Shown here piece by piece: positions 9,028 through 18,041 of a stretch of 64,000 nt of DNA. The notes beneath the pieces are model-generated. The model was not told where the DNA came from. It searched no databases and was given only the letters and a program-made list of their open reading frames with translations. The translations under genes were made by a program, and so were the position numbers. The stretch covers positions 8,813-72,812 of the forward strand of contig DNUE01000091.1 of assembly GCA_003508005.1 (NCBI GenBank), written 5' to 3'. This DNA is from Desulfobulbaceae bacterium. Lineage in GTDB: Bacteria > Desulfobacterota > Desulfobulbia > Desulfobulbales > Desulfobulbaceae. Each line of letters opens with the position of its first letter. The first letter of the stretch is position 1.

Positions 9028-9049
9028 TTCTTTCTCATGCCTTGCGGCA

Positions 9050-9613
9050 TCAGCCCTTGACCCGGGTGATATATTCTCCGGTGCGGGTATCGATCTGAAT
9101 GCGGTCACCCACCTCAATAAAAGGAGGTACCCATACTTCATAGCCGGTCTGCACGGTGACCGGCTTGGAGTCCGAGCCCGAGGTATCCCCCTTGACCCAT
9201 GGGTCGGCCTTGATCACCTCCAGGTTGACGAAGGTGGGCAGGCTGATGTCGATGGCCTTGCTGCCGAAAAAAAGGATCTGCACTTCCATGTTGTCCACCA
9301 GGTAGTTGAGATTGTCGCCCAACTGTTCCTTGGAAAGAAATATCTGCTCATAAGAGGAAGTGTCCATGAAATGATACTCGTTGTCCTGGGAATAGAGAAA
9401 CTGCATGGTCCGCTCCTCCAGGTCCGGCTTTTCAAACTTGTCGTTCGAACGGTAGGTGTTGGTGAACTGGATGCCGGTGATCATACTGCGCATCTTGGTC
9501 CGGTATAGGGCCTGTCCCTTGCCGGGCTTGGAGAACTCGAAATCGGTGACGATGTAGGGCTCCCCGTCAATCTGGACCTTCAGGCCTTTACGCAAATCAG
9601 ATGCTGAATACAT
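9050..9613 (-). CDS. efp: Translation elongation factor P
   Basis: A 187-residue three-domain EF-P. The N-terminal KOW-like domain carries the loop SKPGKGQA, where Lys32 is the expected site of beta-lysylation by EpmA. Two OB-fold domains follow, ending with the conserved IEVGDRIQIDTRTGEYITR. Length and the C-terminal signature fit EF-P rather than the YeiP paralogue. A GAAGGAAAT ribosome-binding site precedes the ATG. The adjacent epmA supports modification by lysine; the lysine 2,3-aminomutase partner EpmB is not in this window. Confidence 0.96.
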   Translation of the reverse strand: MYSASDLRKGLKVQIDGEPYIVTDFEFSKPGKGQALYRTKMRSMITGIQFTNTYRSNDKFEKPDLEERTMQFLYSQDNEYHFMDTSSYEQIFLSKEQLGDNLNYLVDNMEVQILFFGSKAIDISLPTFVNLEVIKADPWVKGDTSGSDSKPVTVQTGYEVWVPPFIEVGDRIQIDTRTGEYITRVKG

Positions 9614-9643
9614 ATTTCCTTCTCAAAAAAAGTAGGGATGAAT

Positions 9644-9744
9644 TTGTCAGAATAGCAATACGTTCGTCTGACGCCGGCAGGTTCTGTAATATATTGAAAT
9701 CAACACGCTGGACGGTCCGCGTCATTACGCTTTGCGAGGTTACC
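9644..9744 (+). repeat. Interspersed ~100-bp repeat, copy A
   Basis: Lies in the 480-bp gap between efp and the phosphoesterase gene, which holds no other recognised feature. Anchor strings are GTCAGA...TCTGACGCCGGCA, then TTGAAATCA, then a GG-GGT block, then TTTGCGAGGTTACC. The same ordered anchors recur at 59884-59986 and 62861-62937. The left end GTCAGA/TCTGAC can pair as a small hairpin. Confidence 0.65.
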
Positions 9745-10091
9745 AAATTTGAGCGGAAACATGTTACGGGATGGACGTTTTTTTTGCAACTTCTTCCTTA
9801 GGGCCTGGAAATAAATGCCGGTGACATCATGCGACTCGTGTTGTCGGCTTACGAAACTGCCGCCGAGTGGCACGAGCTTTCTTTGGCCATCCAGCAATCG
9901 CAAGATCCTGCCCTGCCGCTGTTGCACCTTCTGTTATGCGCAATCCGCCCGGCCAAATCCGACCGAGTTCTGCGCGTCTCCTCGCACCAGTTATTTCGTC
10001 CAGGCCCTTATCTTTTCTTGTCATGACAGACGATCTTATATACAGTTAATAATTTATTGCCCGACCCGAACAACCTGCGTCCGCGCCCAAT

Positions 10092-10592
10092 ATGACGACG
10101 ATCAAGGCTGGAGTCCTCTCCGATACCCATCTCTATCGTGCCGATGACGCGTTCATCCGCCTGGCCAGCCAGTGTTTTGCCGAATGCGAGGTTATCATCC
10201 ACGCGGGCGACCTGACCAGCATCGAAGTCCTGGACGCTTTTGCCGGCAAACAGGTCTATGCCGTGCACGGCAATATGTGCGATGCCAACTCGTTCCTGTC
10301 CCTGCCGAGTGAAACCTCCTTTCCGCTAGGCCGCTTTACCATCGGGTTGACCCACGGTGCCGGCCTTGGCAGGGATATTGAATTGCAGCTCTGGACCCTG
10401 TTTCCCGAAACGGACTGCATGATCTTCGGCCACACTCACCATCCGGTCTGCCACCGCCAGGGCGGGGTACTGTTCATCAACCCCGGCACCTTCCGCTCAA
10501 CCGGCCCCCATGGCGCTCCCGGCACCTACGCCATCCTGGAGGCAGACACGGAACTGCGCGCCGCCATCCACCTGGTCCCGGCCGGATCATGA
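10092..10592 (+). CDS. YfcE/MJ0936-type metallophosphoesterase
   Basis: A 166-residue calcineurin-like phosphoesterase. All metal-binding motifs are present in order: SDTH near the N-terminus (D-x-H), HAGD (GD), HGNMCD (GN-x-x-D), THGAG, and the C-terminal GHTHHP (GH-x-H). The GNMCD motif and short length fit the YfcE/MJ0936 phosphodiesterase group; the natural substrate is not known. It begins a three-gene run. Its stop overlaps the ATG of the HIT gene by 4 bp, suggesting translational coupling. Confidence 0.9.
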   Translation: MTTIKAGVLSDTHLYRADDAFIRLASQCFAECEVIIHAGDLTSIEVLDAFAGKQVYAVHGNMCDANSFLSLPSETSFPLGRFTIGLTHGAGLGRDIELQLWTLFPETDCMIFGHTHHPVCHRQGGVLFINPGTFRSTGPHGAPGTYAILEADTELRAAIHLVPAGS

Positions 10593-11101
10593 AAACCCTA
10601 TGGACCCCATGGAGGATGGAGCATGTCACCGGCACCGCCAGCCGAGCGGCGGGCTGCCTGTTTGAACCGCCCGGCGATGCCTCGGCCAGCAGGGACCATC
10701 TGCTCCTGTACCGGGACCGGTCGGTGGTGGTCCTGCTCAACCGCTTTCCCTATGCCAATGGCCACCTGCTGGTGGCGCCAACGCGACATGTGGGCGACCT
10801 GGCCGAGCTGACATCCTCGGAAAATCAGGTGCTCATGGCCATGCTCCAGCACTGCTGGCAGATCCTGCGCCGCCACCTCCGGCCGGATGGCTGCAACATC
10901 GGGCTGAACATAGGCAGGGCAGCCGGCGCCGGCATAGCCGACCATCTCCATTTCCATGTGGTGCCCCGCTGGATCGGGGACCATAACTTCATGACCGCGC
11001 TGGCAGAGGTCCGGACCATCCCCCAGCATCTGGACGAGACCTTTACCCTGCTGCTGCCGGATTTTCAGCGCCTGCTCGCTCCCGAACCCACCGATGAATA
11101 A
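10589..11101 (+). CDS. HIT-family hydrolase (AP4A hydrolase/phosphorylase-like)
   Basis: A 170-residue HIT-domain protein. The histidine triad is DHLHFHVVPRW, about residues 116-126. The N-terminal WTPWRMEHV is typical of the bacterial AP4A-type HIT group that contains a YANGHLLVAP-like strand, which is also present. Members cleave diadenosine polyphosphates or other nucleotide conjugates. It overlaps the phosphoesterase by 4 bp and mutS by 8 bp, so it is probably co-transcribed with both. Confidence 0.9.
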   Translation: MKTLWTPWRMEHVTGTASRAAGCLFEPPGDASASRDHLLLYRDRSVVVLLNRFPYANGHLLVAPTRHVGDLAELTSSENQVLMAMLQHCWQILRRHLRPDGCNIGLNIGRAAGAGIADHLHFHVVPRWIGDHNFMTALAEVRTIPQHLDETFTLLLPDFQRLLAPEPTDE

Positions 11102-13769
11102 CCCTGATGTCAAGATGACCCCCATGCTCCAGCAGTACCTGGAGATCAAGGGGCAGTACCAGGATGCCATCCTGTTCTACCGCATGGGCGATTTCTACGA
11201 AATGTTTTTCGACGATGCCGTCACCGCCTCAAAAGTGCTGGGCATCACCCTGACCTCTCGCAGCAGCAAAGAAGACGAGCACAAGGTGCCCATGTGCGGG
11301 GTGCCCTTTCACGCGGTCTCCGGCTACCTGGCCCGCATGGTCAAAGCCGGCTTCCGGGTAGCAATCTGCGAACAGACAGAAGACCCCAAACAGGCCAAGG
11401 GGATCGTCAAGCGCGAGGTCATCCGCGTGGTCAGCCCGGGTGTGACCACCGAGGAACAGCTGCTTGATGCCTTGCGCAACCGCTATGTCTGCGCCATGGT
11501 TTTCCAGACAGGAACGAAGAATCAGACACTGGCGGGATTAAGTTTTCTTGATATCTCAACCGGCGATTTTTTGGTCAGCGAAGTTCTGCTGACCGAAAAA
11601 AACTTCAACCCGCTCATCGAGGAGACCTCCCGGATCCAGCCCGCGGAAATACTCATAAGCGAACGGGACCGGAATCATCTTGCCCCGGCCCTGGATATTC
11701 TGCGCATCCTGCTGCCAGGCCTGTGCGTCACCAGCAGGCAGGACGGCCTCTTCGCCCCGGACACGGCGCTTCTGACCCTCACCGACCACTTCCGCACCTC
11801 TAGCCTGGCAGGGTTCGGCTGTGCGACCATGACCGAAGGCATCCGCGCGGCCGGGGGCCTGCTTGCCTATATCCAGGAAACCCAGAAGACCGACCTCTCC
11901 TTCATCAAGCGGCTTAAACCCCTGGACCATGGTGGCTTTCTGATCATCGACGAGTCGTCGCGCCGCAACCTGGAGCTTACCGAGACGATCATCGGCGGCA
12001 AGCGGGAAGGGTCCCTGCTCTCGGTATTGGATTTGACCTGCACGCCCATGGGGGCAAGGCTTCTGCGCAACCGTCTCCTCTTTCCCCTGCAGGACCGCCA
12101 GGCCATCAGCCAGCGTCTGGACAGCGTCGAATCCCTGGTGCCTGATCCGGACCGGCGCGGGCAGCTGCGGCAGGTGCTCGCGGGGATCGCCGACCTGGAG
12201 CGGCTCTGCAGCCGCCTGGTCCTTGGCCACGGTAACGCCCGGGACATGAGCGCGCTCAAGTTTTCCCTGAGCAGGCTGCCCGAACTCAAGGATCTGCTCG
12301 CCGATCTTCCCCAGGGTTTGCTGCGGGAAACCGCCGGCGAACTCGACCTGCTGACCGACCTGCACGGAATGATCGACCGGGCCATCAGCGACGATGCCCC
12401 GATCACCCTCCGGGAGGGCAACCTGATCCGGGAGGGTTTCAACCCTGATCTCGATGAGCTGATCGTCCTGCTGCGCGACGGCAAAACAATGATCCTCGGC
12501 CTGGAGCAAAAGGAGCGGGAGCGCACCGGCATCGCCAAGCTGAAAGTCGGCTACAACAGGGTCTTCGGTTATTACTTTGAACTCTCCCGCTCCCAGGCGG
12601 CAGACATACCTGCTGACTTTATCCGCAAGCAGACCCTGGTCAATGCGGAGCGGTTTATCACCCCGGAGTTGAAGGAACTGGAAAACAGGATCGCCTCGGC
12701 CCAGGAACAGCGCCTTGAGCTCGAGTACTTCCTGTTTACGGAAATCCGGGGCCACATCGCCGCCCAGAGCGAACGGATCTTAGGGACCGCCGCCCGGGTG
12801 GCGGCCATTGATTTCCTGGCCTGCCTTGCCGAGGCGGCGGCACGGTATCAATACAGCAAACCGGAGATCACCGGTGTTGACGAGATCTGCATTAAGGCCG
12901 GTCGCCACCCGGTAATCGAGCGGGCCATGGACCCCGGGCGTTTCGTCCCCAATGACATCCTCCTTGACCAGCAGCGGCACGAACTTCTCATCATCACCGG
13001 GCCGAACATGGCCGGAAAATCGACGGTGCTACGCCAGACCGCGCTCATCGTCCTCCTGGCGCACGTAGGCAGCTTCGTCCCGGCCGAGCACGCCGAAATC
13101 TGCCTGGTGGACCGCATCTTCACCCGGGTCGGGGCCATGGACGACCTGCGCCGAGGCCAGTCCACCTTCATGGTGGAGATGCACGAAACCGCCAATATCC
13201 TGAACAATGCCACGGACCGGAGCCTTGTTATCCTTGACGAAATCGGCCGTGGCACCTCCACCTACGACGGCCTGGCCATCGCCTGGGCGGTCACCGAGGA
13301 ACTGGCGTCCATCGGAGGCCGCGGAGTGAAGACCCTGTTCGCCACCCATTACCACGAATTGACTGATCTCGCCGCCACCAACGAACGGATCCAGAACTAC
13401 TCCATAGCCGTCCGCGAATGGAACGACACGATCATCTTTCTCCACCACCTGGTCAAGGGTGCGACAAACAGGAGCTACGGCATCCAGGTTGCTTCCCTAG
13501 CCGGGGTGCCGGACCATGTGGTCAGTCGCGCCCACGAGATTCTGAAAAACATCGAACAGGGCGAGTTCACCCGCAGCGGCGAGCCCACCATCGGCGTCTC
13601 CGCCCGAAAAAAGAAAGAAATAAGGCACAATCCCAGCCAGTTGCCCCTGTTCCAGCGAAAGGACGATCCCCTGCGCGACCTGCTGCGGGATGTCAGGCCT
13701 GACCGCCTAAGCCCGCTGGAGGCACTGCAACTGCTCTATTCGGTGCGGAACCTACTGGATAGTGAGTGA
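11094..13769 (+). CDS. mutS: DNA mismatch repair ATPase MutS
   Basis: An 891-residue MutS of normal length. The mismatch-reading Phe-x-Glu motif is in GDFYEMFFDD (~residues 31-40). The connector, core and clamp domains follow. The ATPase has Walker A GPNMAGKST (~634-642), the signature DDLRRGQSTFMVEM, Walker B LDEIGRGTSTYDGL (~712-725) and ATHYHEL. The ATG overlaps the HIT gene by 8 bp. MutS binds mispairs and recruits MutL; no mutL is in the window. Confidence 0.98.
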   Translation: MNNPDVKMTPMLQQYLEIKGQYQDAILFYRMGDFYEMFFDDAVTASKVLGITLTSRSSKEDEHKVPMCGVPFHAVSGYLARMVKAGFRVAICEQTEDPKQAKGIVKREVIRVVSPGVTTEEQLLDALRNRYVCAMVFQTGTKNQTLAGLSFLDISTGDFLVSEVLLTEKNFNPLIEETSRIQPAEILISERDRNHLAPALDILRILLPGLCVTSRQDGLFAPDTALLTLTDHFRTSSLAGFGCATMTEGIRAAGGLLAYIQETQKTDLSFIKRLKPLDHGGFLIIDESSRRNLELTETIIGGKREGSLLSVLDLTCTPMGARLLRNRLLFPLQDRQAISQRLDSVESLVPDPDRRGQLRQVLAGIADLERLCSRLVLGHGNARDMSALKFSLSRLPELKDLLADLPQGLLRETAGELDLLTDLHGMIDRAISDDAPITLREGNLIREGFNPDLDELIVLLRDGKTMILGLEQKERERTGIAKLKVGYNRVFGYYFELSRSQAADIPADFIRKQTLVNAERFITPELKELENRIASAQEQRLELEYFLFTEIRGHIAAQSERILGTAARVAAIDFLACLAEAAARYQYSKPEITGVDEICIKAGRHPVIERAMDPGRFVPNDILLDQQRHELLIITGPNMAGKSTVLRQTALIVLLAHVGSFVPAEHAEICLVDRIFTRVGAMDDLRRGQSTFMVEMHETANILNNATDRSLVILDEIGRGTSTYDGLAIAWAVTEELASIGGRGVKTLFATHYHELTDLAATNERIQNYSIAVREWNDTIIFLHHLVKGATNRSYGIQVASLAGVPDHVVSRAHEILKNIEQGEFTRSGEPTIGVSARKKKEIRHNPSQLPLFQRKDDPLRDLLRDVRPDRLSPLEALQLLYSVRNLLDSE

Positions 13770-13899
13770 GGGGAATGCGGCAGCATATCGCATTCTAGCA
13801 TAACGATTTTGCTGGAATAAATTTTATTTTTCACGATAATAGAGCCAACATGGGAACGAGAATGTTTCGCCATACCGGGACACGGCCGGACCGCACGCA

Positions 13900-15792
13900 A
13901 TGACACGTTATTCCGCTTTTTTCTGCACTCTATTCCTGCTTCCTCTGCTGCTGTCCCTGCTGGCCGGCGCTGGTCCTCTTTCGGCGCAGGACCTCCTGAC
14001 CAACGGGGAATCGGCCAGTCCCGCCGCCGTTCCGTATTTGAAGGCAAAAGACTCCTATTACCTGCTGGTTCGCGAAGAAAAGACCAAGGGCGACCGGCAG
14101 AACTGGCTGAAAGGAATTGAGGATTTCCAGCAGATCTACCAGGACGACCCCAAAGGAGAACTGGCGCCCAACTGCCTCTTCATGATGGCGAAAATGTACT
14201 ACCGGATGTTCATGCGCTTTAAGGTGCCCAAAGACCTGGATGACTCCCTGGCCAGTTACAATGAAATCTGGACCGGATTCCCGGAAAACACTCTAGCCGA
14301 TGACGCGCTGTTCTGGAGCGGCGAAATCGTGCTCAAGGACAAGGCGGATCCCATCAAGGCGGCACGACTCTACACTATCCAGGTCGAACGGTTCCCCCAG
14401 GGCGACAAGTATTTCGAGGCTGTCAGCCGTTTGCGGGAGATCGATGCCAAGCACCACACTGGTTTGCCCTCCGCATTGCAGGGAAAAAATGCCTATGCCA
14501 GCCTGGTCAAGGTTCTGCCGGTCAAATACTGGTCCTCGGACGACTACACGAGGGTCGTAATCCGCTCCTCGGGCCCGGTCAGGTACACCTCCACCCTTGC
14601 CGACCGGCAGGGGAACAATCCTCGCCGACTGGACATTGACTTTGTCCAGAGCACCGTCGAGACTCAGTATACGACCCCGGTCCCTGTCAGGGACGGCCTG
14701 CTGCAACAGATACACTCCAGCCAGTACAATCCGACGACCGTCAGGGTCTCTCTTGATATCGAAGGGATTTCCTCCTACAAGATATTCAGCCTGAACGACC
14801 CCTTCCGGGTGATCGTGGATATCCATGGTCCGCAGAACATCATCGTTACCCCGAAAACCCTGCCGGACCTCAAGCAGAACCATTTTGCCGCAAAGACGCA
14901 AGACCGTTCGGAACGAGATGCTATTCCCGAACTCAGACCTGCCGCCAGAAAATCAAGCTTGATGGGCAAAAATACGCCTGCTGTTGAAACACCGGAAGAT
15001 CAGGTGATCATCCTCGAAGACCGAAAAAAAAGAGAGCCCTGGTACGCAGGTGATGACAAGGCCACTTCGATGAAAGGCGGACTTTCCCTGGCCCAGCAGC
15101 TTGGACTCGGAGTCCGGCGCATCGTTATTGATCCAGGGCATGGGGGCAAGGATCCCGGCGCCATGGCCCACGGCCTGAAGGAAAAAGACATTACCCTGAA
15201 GGTCGCGAAACAAGCGGCGGCAGTTCTCCAGGAAACCTATAACTACGAGGTCATCCTTACCAGAACGAAGGATATTTCCCTACCCCTGGAAGAACGGACC
15301 GCCATGGCCAACACCCTCAAAGCGGACCTGTTCATCTCCATCCATGTCAATGCCCATCCCCGGCAGGCCACCAGCGGCGTCGAGACCTTTTTCCTGAACC
15401 TGGCCACCAACAATGAGGCCATGCGTATCGCTGCCCGGGAAAACGCCACATCCTCACACAATATCAGCGACCTGCAGGATATTCTTAGCGACCTGATGCA
15501 GAACTCGAAGATCCAGGAATCCTCCATCCTGGCGGAATATGTCCAGAAAAGGCTGAGCGCCGGCCTGGGAAGCAGGTATTCGACCAAGGATCTCGGGGTC
15601 AAGCAGGCGCCGTTCTACGTCCTGATCGGCGCGGAAATGCCGGCGATCCTCGCGGAAATTTCCTATATCAGCAACCGGAAAGAAGCAGAGCGCCTGCGGC
15701 AGGACGAGTATCTGGCTGAGATTGCGCGCCAGATTGCTGCGGGCGTGGCCGGCTACGCGGAGCACCAGGCTACCGCCGCGCTGAAGCTTTAG
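13900..15792 (+). CDS. N-acetylmuramoyl-L-alanine amidase with AMIN domain (AmiC-like)
   Basis: A 630-residue exported cell-wall hydrolase. Residues 1-30 are a signal peptide ending in LSAQ. A helical TPR-like region (~45-200, with SLASYNEIWTGFPENTLADD) comes next, then an AMIN domain (~205-320) that targets septal peptidoglycan. A linker precedes a zinc amidase_3 domain (~403-625) with DPGHGGKDPG (His ligand), LEERTAMAN (Glu ligand), SIHVNAHP (His ligand) and LAEISYISN (catalytic Glu). The expected role is septal peptidoglycan splitting during cell separation. The TPR insertion is an addition compared with E. coli AmiC. It is separated from mutS by 130 bp. Confidence 0.93.
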   Translation: MTRYSAFFCTLFLLPLLLSLLAGAGPLSAQDLLTNGESASPAAVPYLKAKDSYYLLVREEKTKGDRQNWLKGIEDFQQIYQDDPKGELAPNCLFMMAKMYYRMFMRFKVPKDLDDSLASYNEIWTGFPENTLADDALFWSGEIVLKDKADPIKAARLYTIQVERFPQGDKYFEAVSRLREIDAKHHTGLPSALQGKNAYASLVKVLPVKYWSSDDYTRVVIRSSGPVRYTSTLADRQGNNPRRLDIDFVQSTVETQYTTPVPVRDGLLQQIHSSQYNPTTVRVSLDIEGISSYKIFSLNDPFRVIVDIHGPQNIIVTPKTLPDLKQNHFAAKTQDRSERDAIPELRPAARKSSLMGKNTPAVETPEDQVIILEDRKKREPWYAGDDKATSMKGGLSLAQQLGLGVRRIVIDPGHGGKDPGAMAHGLKEKDITLKVAKQAAAVLQETYNYEVILTRTKDISLPLEERTAMANTLKADLFISIHVNAHPRQATSGVETFFLNLATNNEAMRIAARENATSSHNISDLQDILSDLMQNSKIQESSILAEYVQKRLSAGLGSRYSTKDLGVKQAPFYVLIGAEMPAILAEISYISNRKEAERLRQDEYLAEIARQIAAGVAGYAEHQATAALKL

Positions 15793-15811
15793 CCAGGCTG
15801 GATATCGCCAC

Positions 15812-17227
15812 TTATTTATTTCTGCCTGGGAATCTCCGGTCCTTGACCAGGTTTAACCCCTCAAGATAGCGCTGGATGGATTCCGCCGCCACCTTGCCCT
15901 GGTACACGGCCTTGGCAGCGGTCTGCGGGCCGAGGACGTTATCGCCGCCGGCAAAGATCCACTCAACGTTTGTCTGCAGGGTCAGGGGATCAACCTGATA
16001 GGTGCCCCCGGAGGTCAGCTTGAACTCCACACCCTTGTCCGCGGTGTGGTCCACCTTCTGGCTGATGGCCATAATAATGGAGTCCGCCTTGATGACGAAA
16101 TTGGTCCCCTTTTTCTTTACCGGCCGGCGACGCCCCGATTCATCAGGTTCGCCAAGTTCCGTCCTGATGCACTCTACCCCGGTCAGACGACCGTTTTCCG
16201 CAAGGATCTTCATCGGCGCGGCCAGTATCTCAATCCGGACCCCTTCCTCCTCCAGGTGATGGATCTCCGCCTTGGATGCAGGCATTTCCTCCCTGGTCCT
16301 GCGATAGAGGATGAAAACATGGTCAGACCCTCTGCGCAGGGCAGTCCTGGCAACGTCAATGGCTACATTGCCGCCGCCGACCACTACCACGTTGCGGCCG
16401 AGATCCACATCCTCGCCGGTCAAAACCCTGCGCAGGTAATCGACACCGTGTAACACCCCTTTGGTGACTTCCTCGCCCTCGATCCCAAGCTTCTTGCTGA
16501 CATGCGCCCCTACACCCAGAAAAACCGCTTCAAAGCCCTCGTCGCGCAGGTCCTGGACCGTCTTATCCCGGCCGATAGTAACCCCGGTGACCACCTTGAC
16601 CCCGCAGCTCTTTAGGGCATAGAGTTCGGCACCGATGATGTCGCGGGGTAGTCGGTAATGGGGAATCCCCACTGCCAGCATACCGCCGAAGACAGGCAGG
16701 CTCTCGAAAATGGTACATTGATAACCCTCATGTGAAAGATAAAAAGCAACTGTCATACCGGCAGGACCGGACCCGATGATGGCCACCTTCTTCCCTCGGT
16801 CCACCTTGCAGGGCTGGGAGATATTTTTCTTATTCGCCACCATCCAGTCCACCAGGAAACGCTCCAACAGACCGATGGCTACTGCTTCACCCTTCTTGGC
16901 ACGAACGCAGGATCCTTCGCACTGAAATTCATGGGGGCAGACTCGCGAACAGACAGAGGGCAATGTGCTGGTTTCCCGGATCTTCCAGTAACCCTCTTGA
17001 AATTTTTTCTCCCTGAGCAAGGCTATGAAGGCGGGGATATTATTGTTGATGGGACAACCGGCGATGCATGTCGGCTTTTTGCACTGCAGGCAGCGGTTGG
17101 CTTCAAGAATTGCGGTCTCCTCGTCGAGACCAAGGGTCACTTCCTTAAAATTTTTGATCCGTTCGCACGGTTCGAGCTCTTTGGGCTTTTGCCTGGGGAT
17201 GGCCATTCGTTCACTGACTTTCATCAT
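15812..17227 (-). CDS. gltA: NADPH-dependent glutamate synthase small-subunit-type flavoprotein (GltA/NfnL-like)
   Basis: A 471-residue iron-sulfur flavoprotein. The N-terminal cluster-binding segment has CLQCKKPTCIAGCP (~residues 46-59) and a second Cys group (CSRVCPHEFQCEGSC). The FAD site is AIIGSGPAGM and the NADPH site VVVVGGGNVAID; a second FAD motif (IFAGGDNVLG) lies near the C-terminus. In anaerobes this family acts as homomeric NADPH-dependent glutamate synthase subunit or as the large subunit of the Nfn electron-bifurcating transhydrogenase. No NfnS-like partner is adjacent, so I favour the GltA label. An AAGGA site precedes the tandem ATGs. Confidence 0.88.
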   Translation of the reverse strand: MMKVSERMAIPRQKPKELEPCERIKNFKEVTLGLDEETAILEANRCLQCKKPTCIAGCPINNNIPAFIALLREKKFQEGYWKIRETSTLPSVCSRVCPHEFQCEGSCVRAKKGEAVAIGLLERFLVDWMVANKKNISQPCKVDRGKKVAIIGSGPAGMTVAFYLSHEGYQCTIFESLPVFGGMLAVGIPHYRLPRDIIGAELYALKSCGVKVVTGVTIGRDKTVQDLRDEGFEAVFLGVGAHVSKKLGIEGEEVTKGVLHGVDYLRRVLTGEDVDLGRNVVVVGGGNVAIDVARTALRRGSDHVFILYRRTREEMPASKAEIHHLEEEGVRIEILAAPMKILAENGRLTGVECIRTELGEPDESGRRRPVKKKGTNFVIKADSIIMAISQKVDHTADKGVEFKLTSGGTYQVDPLTLQTNVEWIFAGGDNVLGPQTAAKAVYQGKVAAESIQRYLEGLNLVKDRRFPGRNK

Positions 17228-17550
17228 TGTTCCTTATACAATAAGTAAAAATCTAATGAGATGTTTATACAAATAAACATACGCAGGATGATTCAACAGG
17301 GAATGATCATTTCAGGATAACCGCTTGAACCTTTTCATTAGAACGCATTAATGGCTACCTCCTTTTAAGAGTATACCACGACCTTGTGCAACCATTACTC
17401 TCAAAATTTGAGAATTTATCAGACAATCAGGATGTTGACAAGTACGTCGGGAAAGATTTACATTCAGCCAACTTTATCGGATTATGATAGATATTTACGA
17501 TTTTTCAGAATGTTACCGCCATGATAGACTCCAGCACCAGGTTTGAAGAT
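17228..17550. other. Intergenic region between gltA and the ATP synthase terminator
   Basis: About 320 AT-rich bases. It must hold the gltA promoter on the minus strand, but no clear -35/-10 pair stands out. No ORF or structured RNA is recognised. Confidence 0.5.
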
Positions 17551-17584
17551 AAAAAAAAAGGCCGCCCAATGGGCGGCCTTTTTC
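17551..17584 (-). terminator. Rho-independent terminator of the ATP synthase operon
   Basis: A perfect 10-bp stem (AAGGCCGCCC / GGGCGGCCTT) with a 3-nt loop. It is flanked by an A tract on the plus-strand left side, giving a U tract for minus-strand transcripts. It lies about 20 bp beyond the atpC stop. The T run on the other side could make it bidirectional. Confidence 0.95.
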
Positions 17585-17602
17585 CTTCCTGTACTTGTTT
17601 TT

Positions 17603-18019
17603 TTACTGACGAGCGCGCTCCGCTGCATGCAACCTTGCCAAAGCTCTCTGCAAGGCAGCCTCTGCCCTGACCCGGTTGATTTTTTCGGTTTGCTGCACTG
17701 CCTGGGCAAGCCGTTTCTCAGCCCGCTCCTTCGCGCGCATGGCCCGGTCAACATCAATGTCGTAGCCATACTCCGCACTCTCAACAAGAAAAGTAATTTT
17801 ATTGTTGGAGACCTCGGAAAATCCGCCGCTGACCATCAAATGTTTGATCTGCTTGTCCTTCTTGAAACTCAGCGTTCCGATCTTGATCGTGCTGAGAAAG
17901 GGGGCATGATTGGCGAGCACGCCGAATTCGCCGCCATATCCCGGCGCGGTAACAATATCAACCTCGTCACTGACGATCGGCCCCGAAGGGGTGACGACTT
18001 CAAGATGAATCTGTGCCAT
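17603..18019 (-). CDS. atpC: ATP synthase epsilon subunit
   Basis: A 138-residue epsilon subunit. It has the N-terminal beta-sandwich (TPSGPIVSDEVDIVTAPGYGGEFGVLANHAPFLSTI) region, split here as TPSGPIVSDEVDIV then GEFGVLANHAPFLS. A C-terminal two-helix hairpin follows (EYGYDIDVDRAMRAKERAEK). It is part of the F1 central stalk and can inhibit ATP hydrolysis. Last gene of the operon, 22 bp after atpD and followed by a strong terminator. Confidence 0.96.
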   Translation of the reverse strand: MAQIHLEVVTPSGPIVSDEVDIVTAPGYGGEFGVLANHAPFLSTIKIGTLSFKKDKQIKHLMVSGGFSEVSNNKITFLVESAEYGYDIDVDRAMRAKERAEKRLAQAVQQTEKINRVRAEAALQRALARLHAAERARQ

Positions 18020-18041
18020 GTCGTTATTCCTTCAAATTTTC

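Noticed and set aside
7411..9060. 549-codon plus-strand frame antisense to Nth and epmA
   Set aside because: Lies opposite two clearly recognised genes; composition is the antisense of their codons and shows no domain.
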